A DNA stretch of 31,109 nt, from contig JAHKLP010000016.1 in assembly GCA_020855015.1 (NCBI GenBank), forward strand, positions 1-31,109, given 5' to 3'. Positions within the stretch are counted from its first letter, which is position 1, and each line of letters opens with the position of its first letter. The notes beneath the pieces are model-generated. The model had not been told where the DNA came from. It saw only the letters and a list, made by a program, of their open reading frames with translations, and searched no databases. The translations under genes and the position numbers were made by a program. This document shows, in pieces, positions 29,782-31,109 of the stretch. The DNA comes from Methanobacterium sp. Its GTDB lineage: Archaea; Methanobacteriota; Methanobacteria; Methanobacteriales; Methanobacteriaceae.

Positions 29782-31109
29782 ATGAAAGTATTACTCGTCA
29801 ACCCCCCATATTTTAATTCTAAATATAAATTCATAGGGTTAGTGGCACCTCCCCTGGGAATTGCTTATATAGCTGCAGTATTGGAGGAAAATGATATAGA
29901 TGTTGAGATCATTGATGCAGCAGCACTTGAAATGAGCTGGGAAACACTGGAGGCCCAAATACGAAAGGCCAACCCAGGGATGGTGGCTGTAACTGCATTA
30001 ACTCCCACCATCTCCAATGCACTGAAGACCGCCGAGCTGGCTAGAAAAAGTTGTCCTGAGGCTAAAGTAGTTATGGGAGGATACCATCCAAGTTTCAACC
30101 ACCGGGAAATACTAGAATATGATTACGTGGACTTAGTGGTTATTGGTGAGGGAGAATACACCTTCCCAGAATTGGTGAGAACTTTGGATGAAGGTGGCGA
30201 TCTTAGCAAAGTGAAAGGTATCGCCTACGAGGATGTGATAACACCTCCAAGGCCGTTGATAAAGGACCTTGATGAATTACCATTCCCTGCAAGGCACCTG
30301 CTCCCTATGGATCACTATAAAATCTTGAACCAGAAACTACCCACTGCCACCATGATATCAGGCAGGGGATGTCCTATGCAGTGTTCATTCTGTGCATCTG
30401 CAGCCCTGCATGGAAACAGGCTCAGGATGAGATCTTCCAAGAATGTGGTGGATGAAATGGAACATCTCATCAATGACCATGATGCTGGCATCATTGCCTT
30501 TATGGATGACACTTTCACCTTGAAACCCAGCAGGGTAGCAGAAGTTTGTGATGAGATTGTAGAAAGGGGGCTTGACGTTTATTGGGGATGTACAGCCCGG
30601 GCAGACACTCTTTCCGATGAATTACTCCAAAAACTACATGATTCTGGTTGTATAACCATGTTTTTAGGGGTGGAATCTGCTGATCAGCAACAGCTCGACA
30701 GGATTAACAAACAGTTAACCATCGAAAAGATACGTCAGGCTTTTAGATTAGCCCGGAAGAATCACATCCGCACCATAGCCTCCGTGGTTCTGGGGATGCC
30801 CGGAGACACCAAGGACAGTATACAGAGAACCATAAAATTCGCCAGGGAACTCAATCCATCCTATGCGGTTTTCAGCCTGGCTACACCCTACCCTGGAACC
30901 CGTTTCCACCAGGAAGCAGTTCAGAATAACCTGTTAAAAGTTAAAGACTGGTCCAAATACACTTTACTATCTCCAGTACTGGAAACTGTTGACTGTTCAC
31001 TGGAGGAGCTTAAGAAAATGCAGAAAAAAGCCTTCAGACAGTTCTACTTGAGACCAGTTTATCTCTTAAAACAGGCCTGGATGGATGGGCCTATACTCTT
31101 TAAGACTGT
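29782..31109 (+). CDS. Cobalamin-binding-domain radical SAM protein, 3' partial
   Basis: The frame runs from ATG 29782 through the window end (442 residues seen). The ATG follows AGGTGATTAA, a strong binding site. An N-terminal B12-binding-type Rossmann domain (about 1-135: MKVLLVNPPYF, APPLGIAYIAAVLEE, VVMGGYHPSF, VVIGEGEYTFPELV) lacks the DxHxxG cobalamin-ligand motif, as in many of these radical SAM enzymes. The radical SAM core starts with the [4Fe-4S] motif CxxxCxxC (C197, C201, C204 in CPMQCSFC), followed by FMDDTF, LGVESADQQ and VVLGMPGDT. The architecture matches BchE- and methylase-type enzymes; substrate unknown. It is probably co-transcribed with the ThDP enzyme. Confidence 0.88.
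   Translation, partial: MKVLLVNPPYFNSKYKFIGLVAPPLGIAYIAAVLEENDIDVEIIDAAALEMSWETLEAQIRKANPGMVAVTALTPTISNALKTAELARKSCPEAKVVMGGYHPSFNHREILEYDYVDLVVIGEGEYTFPELVRTLDEGGDLSKVKGIAYEDVITPPRPLIKDLDELPFPARHLLPMDHYKILNQKLPTATMISGRGCPMQCSFCASAALHGNRLRMRSSKNVVDEMEHLINDHDAGIIAFMDDTFTLKPSRVAEVCDEIVERGLDVYWGCTARADTLSDELLQKLHDSGCITMFLGVESADQQQLDRINKQLTIEKIRQAFRLARKNHIRTIASVVLGMPGDTKDSIQRTIKFARELNPSYAVFSLATPYPGTRFHQEAVQNNLLKVKDWSKYTLLSPVLETVDCSLEELKKMQKKAFRQFYLRPVYLLKQAWMDGPILFKT

Overview
This window is a stretch of an archaeal chromosome, most likely from a methanogen of the order Methanobacteriales, probably Methanobacterium or a close relative. The evidence is archaeal MCM, aIF2-beta, NMD3, aIF6, L18Ae/LX, L39e, L31e, S19e, PDCD5 and prefoldin genes, an AglB oligosaccharyltransferase, a methanogen-type Thi4 with His in place of the suicide Cys, AGGTGA-type ribosome binding sites, TATA-type promoters and AT-rich spacers. 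Nearly all of it is core genome. I see no CRISPR array, transposase, integrase, prophage or tRNA/rRNA gene.

Layout. 1-657: the C-terminal part of a cation diffusion facilitator. 723-2759: two thymidylate-kinase-family genes, one canonical (tmk) and one divergent, with a polyprenol/phytol-kinase-like membrane protein between them. 2860-7821 (minus strand): a replication/translation gene string, mcm > aIF2-beta > NMD3 > tyrS > small unknown protein. 7822-8265: an AT-rich spacer with palindromes, leading to a small membrane-anchored coiled-coil protein of unknown function. 8789-9963 (minus): phosphoesterase and RlmE-type 2'-O-methyltransferase. 10247-12394: topoisomerase I. 12434-13276 (minus): an XRE regulator and a four-to-five-helix membrane protein, preceded by two copies of one palindrome 42 bp apart. 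13617-18767: aglB, a DRG-type GTPase, thi4 and an AK6-type nucleotide kinase. 18962-24252: a ribosome-biogenesis and protein-targeting superoperon (rnp4, yhbY, rps19e, pdcD5, an unassigned PP-loop ATPase, rpl39e, rpl31e, aif6, rpl18Ae, pfdA, ftsY). 24293-31109: a SAM methyltransferase, a dUTPase-family gene, AMP-forming acetyl-CoA synthetase, and a divergent pair made of a ThDP enzyme of the acetolactate-synthase type and a cobalamin-binding radical SAM protein cut by the window end.

How the genes work together. The tmk and dUTPase-family genes both serve dTTP supply. The two long gene strings couple ribosome assembly and translation with replication (MCM) and co-translational targeting (FtsY); AglB then glycosylates exported proteins. 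The acetyl-CoA synthetase and ThDP enzyme sit at acetate and pyruvate entry into biosynthesis.

There is no obvious new multi-gene defence or metabolic system here. The most interesting unexplained items are: (1) a 10-bp inverted repeat that would mask the rnp4 ribosome binding site, with competing repeats upstream; (2) a 101-bp nested inverted-repeat element at 25290-25390 that looks like a small RNA gene or MITE; (3) the paired operators flanking the TATA box of the XRE/membrane-protein operon; and (4) the PP-loop ATPase embedded by overlapping reading frames in the ribosomal superoperon.
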